Shown here piece by piece: positions 59,764-64,000 of a stretch of DNA of 64,000 nucleotides. The position numbers and the translations under genes are program-made. The stretch spans positions 1 through 64,000 of the forward strand of contig JAANDG010000187.1 in NCBI GenBank assembly GCA_036852015.1, written 5' to 3'. The stretch's first letter is position 1, and every line of letters begins with the position of its first letter. This DNA comes from Pelodera strongyloides (Eukaryota > Nematoda > Chromadorea > Rhabditida > Rhabditidae). The notes below the pieces were generated by a model. It was not told the DNA's origin. It saw nothing but the letters and a program-made list of their open reading frames with translations, and ran no database searches.

Positions 59764-62700
59764 CTATCCTACTCGTCAACTCGTCTGTGACTGAACATTG
59801 CTTAGTCGTTGGTGGGGGAGAATGGAGAGATACATGATACTGATTACCTAGGATGATCGGTCTTCAGTACTTGAATAGTATTTTTTGTTCCATCAACCGC
59901 ATTTGGATACGGTGAGACAGTGAGACTGTTGCTTATGAGTTAGGCATGCTTGGTTGCTACTACGAATGAACGTGACTCTGCTTAGGAGTAAGAGTTGCGG
60001 TTTTCCTAAAGACTAAACTTGTTTTCCTAATATTGTGTTCATGTGGTCTTGTGGTCACTTTTCACTTAGACCACGTGATGACGTGATCCCCAGGTCTAGC
60101 AATGTTTGTGCGCACGTGGGCACGTGGGCGTTTCTGTCTTGGTGAAGAACGGTCTCAACAAAAATAAAATTCGTGTTGTTGTGAACTTTCGTGGTCTGGA
60201 GTCTAGATCATGAGGTTTTCACCTATCATGTTTTTTTCCGCATTTTCACAGTATTGAGTGAGTTGTGAGTTAGTGCGTGTGATTTTTTTCTCGTCGTCTG
60301 TTTGCTTTTCTTTAGTTTTGTTCTGACGTACGCCTCTTCTCTCTATAGTCTAGTCGTCGTGTTTCTCGTTCTCTCTCAAACGTCTGGCCATTTTCCAACA
60401 CTAAGTCTTTGCCTTCCTTGTCGTCTTTAGTGTCCTTGTCTGCTTTGTACTGTCTGCTAGAGATAAGAATGCTCGTATCTACACCAACCGACCTTGGACT
60501 CCCCCTTTTCTCTAGCTCTCTCAGTCTTTCTCCAGCTCTCTCTCTACCTCTATCTCTCTCTCTCTCTCTCTCTTTTTATTTTATATGTATCTGTTTCTTT
60601 TGCTCTAAGGACTGATTCTTTTCTCATTTAAACAAAATCATTCGACAGGCACATGATCCCTAGTTTTTCAAAGAACTATTCCAAAGGCACTTTGTTATTT
60701 GATTGATTCCTTCCTTTTCTATTTTAATCACAGATAAAATGCATAACAAAGTAGCGTAATTAATGTCCAAAGTTTTTTAAGGCTTCCATTTACTTTATTA
60801 TGTGGCACAGTACGTCATATGAACGGCTGTTTATTTCCTTGCTTTTCATTCTTTAAATCTTTATTTCTTTGCGTTTCCGTGAGCCGTTAATCACTCATGA
60901 GCAATCAGTAGCGGTATTTTCTCTCTATTACGTTGTTGCGACGTTACGACGAACTGAGAATCTCGGAAATCATTGAGAGCAAGTAGCAACTGTCAGTAAG
61001 AGCTCTTTTCTGCTCAGAACTCAGAATATGTGAAAATTTTCGAGCATGGGCGAGGCGGAAAGTCGTTTATTATCGACGGGGTAGTGTGTGGTTTGATCAA
61101 GATTAGAGGAAAAAATGTATAAGGTTCCCCTGAACATTGAATGAAACAATGCTAGGGTGATAGTATCACTAGTGTAGTTCTGTATATGCAACTGGAATGT
61201 CATTACTTTATATTTTTATCTCGTCTCGCGTTTCGGCAAACTGATTGATTGTGGTTTCAGTATTGCTCTTTTTCGATTTTCTCTCTCTACTTTCTCTTTA
61301 CTTTGAATACAGGAATTCCCGTCCGGTTGTTGGTTTTTTGTCCCTTCGATAAATGATACGCGCGCATGTCATGTGTTTTGCCCCCTTTTTTCACCCCGGC
61401 TGGCACTGGCAATTATTCCCCCCCCCCCCTCTTTATCAGCCGGGAAACGTTGAATTATATGGTTTAGTTGCGGTTGCAGTTTTGAATCTGACTTTCCGTA
61501 CAGTAGTGCAATCGTTTAATTGTTGTCTATGGTCCTTCCCGTTAACCTAGGCTTGTGATGATTGCGTTATTCATTGCTAGTACTTTACACAGTAAGGATA
61601 AAGATGTGCTGCTAACTTGCCTTCGACTGTCCTTGAATGATAGTGGTTTAGCATTTCTAGTTGTTTTGATTTTTTCTCAATTTCTCATAGTTTTTGGAAC
61701 CTCAGATCATAGGGCAGTGTTTTATAGTTTAGTTTCAGTTGGTTTGGTGAAAAAATGGGTCTATTCGTTTTTTATTGGGAGTTTGCTGCGGGAGTATCTC
61801 CCCCACTGTGCCACACACTCAGGTAATGCAATATGGTAAATTGAAGAGAACGGATGGGGAATTCTTCGGGGAATAGCGAAGTGAACGGCCCGCGTGCTTA
61901 TTCCTAAAGTAACTTTTATACCTCTTTGTGTCTCCCTGTCAATCTCTCCTCTTTTCTCTGTGTGTCTCTCTCTTTCTTCTTTTTTAGGGACCACTTTAGT
62001 GTGTTTCTTATTCCGTTTTTATATTCCTTTGAAACAATGTTTCAGTTTCAAAAAGCTTTTCTTGCGACATTCGACCCTAGGTACCTAGGAAGTTCACCCA
62101 TGTAAAGGGGTCTCACTTCCCGTCATTTGATCAGTGCTTTGTTCGCATTTAAAAAATGATGTTTAGAGCGGAGAGAGAGGGTGGCTATATCTCTCTTCTT
62201 TCTCTCTCTCTTTCTCTCTCTCTCGTCTTTCTCTCTTCTCTCTCTCTCTTCTTTTTTCCTTTATCACCTCTACTCTATCAATCACGTGGTTCGTACTTGC
62301 CGCATAACTTTTCCATATTTTTTTTAATTTCGACTTCCGAACCGACTGACGTCAAAGAAAAATACCGTTTTTGATCTTTGTTTTATGAACGCTACGCTGT
62401 GAGATTATCTACGGTGATTAGCGAGCGGTTTACGGTGTCTAGCTGAGTTCGAGTATAACCCTGAATTATTAGTTTTGAACATTGAACTGTAACGGTAATA
62501 GTGTAGTTCGTAGTACTATAGTAAAGTTTATTGTAGTGTAGGTAAACTCGATGTACTAATAATTATTTGTTTATGAAGTGTTATTGTTGTGTTACCAAAT
62601 TCACTATTACTACCACTTCCCACTCGCGCTCTACTATTTACTGCTGCAAAATTTATTGTGTTGTGATCTAAATTTTTGTTATTGTCACATTGTGTAAGAG

Positions 62701-63278
62701 AAGTATTGTTAAGATTCTACCCCAACTGACAGCTCTCATTATCATTGTTGTTGATGATATATTGATATAAATGATATAAAAATCACGCAATGATTTTTGT
62801 TTTTATTATCTGTTCTATGTTTTATTTTATTTCTCTTTTTCTTCTTGTGGTTTTCAGTTTTTCTCCTAGAGTGCGATAGATAAGTATTGCGTGCTTGGTG
62901 AATATTAGCTGACAGACCAGTAGTTTTCTATTTTATTCTATCGTTGGATGGTGTCTTCTGATAGTTTTGTTTAGTAGGGTAGTTGTGGGGCCTATGTCGA
63001 ATTCCTAAGCTTCTTCACTTATGCTTATACTGAATGGGAATCTTCCCGTTCTCAATGTGTGGAAAGACATTCTATTGTATTGTTTTTTTTCGGTTGATTA
63101 TTGAATTCCTAACTTATATGTGGTTGACGAGGATCATATAGATCATTACGGATTACGGTGACCATTAGATTCATATCGTCATGTTTATTCTGATTTTGTA
63201 TATCATTGCTAAGCTAAGTGTATGTACTGCTAACCGCGCCGCCTGTTGGCTGACAACTGTGCCTGTTAAATATAAAAT

Positions 63279-63440
63279 TAAAGCGAAATGCTAGCCCCTT
63301 TGGAAATTTGCATATGAAAACAAATCCATGTATCCTATCTATTTTGTACGATCGTCCACGGCAATCGTACAAAATTAGCATAGGATACATAGATTTGCTT
63401 ATCGTATCAAATTTTCCCAAAGAGGCAGCATTTCGCTTTA
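63279..63440. mobile_element. Foldback MITE family A, copy A3
   Basis: Ends TAAAGCGAAATGCTAGCCCC and TTTCGCTTTA. The arms match A1 with several 1-2 bp deletions. Confidence 0.9.
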
Positions 63441-63733
63441 GAGTATTAATTATCAAGTAAAAGTAGGAGAATTGCCCTAGCAACATACAATGTAAAATGA
63501 GACAGACAGACTGACATGACAGTCTCGATTAGCAATAAAACTTGGAAAGGTCATGATTGAGATGCTTTGTTCTTCCTTGTTCCTTTATTCGTCCTTTTTC
63601 CTTTTCTGTTCCTGTTTTGTGCGTTCTACCTGCCACCTCATTGCTGTTTTATGCCCTCTTTTTGTTTTGTCTATTACAACACGTAACAGCACACACACAC
63701 ATTTCTCGGGTTCCAATCTTGGCTTCTATCTCG

Positions 63734-63764
<31 letters not shown>

Positions 63765-64000
63765 ACTCCCAGGAGTGCTAAGTCAGAATTGTCAACTGTC
63801 AACTACAGCTTGTCACCTTGTCAGTTTATTGTATTAACGCAACTTCTGTTGACAATACCAATATCTTCTGATATGTTTGTCTTTTCATATGACAGTTTTT
63901 TTTTGTAATCTGACGACGATCGTGTATGAATGAATTTTGTGCACTAGTGCCCTTTGATACGCGGGGTCTAGGAATTTTACTTGCACTCTCACACGGTATT

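Larger units (their letters stand above)
48828..64000 (+). other. About 15 kb T-rich region, probably one long intron
   Basis: The plus strand is visibly rich in T and G throughout, with no plus-strand exon having both good splice sites and a plausible peptide. This fits an intron transcribed on the plus strand. It holds CT microsatellites (52020-52046, 60535-60573, 62188-62256, 63729-63770), a poly-C run at about 61423, one MITE and a minus-strand gene. Confidence 0.5.

Overview
Animal (metazoan) nuclear DNA, probably from an invertebrate; the phylum cannot be fixed from sequence alone. Genes are split into many short exons with GT..AG introns (mostly 90-900 bp, AT-rich, acceptors often TTTTAG or TTTCAG). 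No bacterial operon signals are present. The identifiable proteins are eukaryotic: the TFIIA large subunit, a DC-STAMP-domain membrane protein and a C2H2 zinc-finger protein.

Layout. 1-9422: right-hand part of a 62-bp satellite array. 9758-9929: foldback element. 10170-17493 (minus): an 18-exon DC-STAMP-family gene, rebuilt exon by exon with all splice phases agreeing. 17494-18547: intergenic region shared with the divergent TFIIA gene, holding a TATA box and a perfect CRE. 18548-23788 (plus): 12-exon TFIIA alpha/beta gene with a 3' UTR of about 1.2 kb. 25280-28431 (plus): 7-exon gene with three C2H2 fingers. 29789-31682 (minus): small single-pass membrane protein gene with two possible 3' ends. 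31753-36307: dense block of nested transposable elements. It includes a 2.5-kb non-autonomous element with TTAAAGGGA-type ends that carries a 129-bp tandem array. 36.3-48.6 kb: mostly non-coding, with microsatellites, GCACGCC-rich repeats, MITEs, a tRNA-like relic and a few weak exon candidates. 48668-48827: a well-formed plus-strand exon followed by about 15 kb of T-rich sequence that looks like one very long intron. On its opposite strand lies a compact 4-exon gene (58889-59763).

Relations between parts. The DC-STAMP relative (a family that includes the sperm-egg fusion proteins SPE-42/SPE-49, Sneaky and DCST1/2) and the general transcription factor TFIIA are head-to-head. At least three foldback families sit in introns of several genes: A and B with AAGCGAAAT ends and probable TA target duplications, and a T2-like family with TTAA targets. 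The mobile fraction therefore shapes gene architecture throughout the window. No CRISPR, rRNA, intact tRNA or intact autonomous transposase was found.
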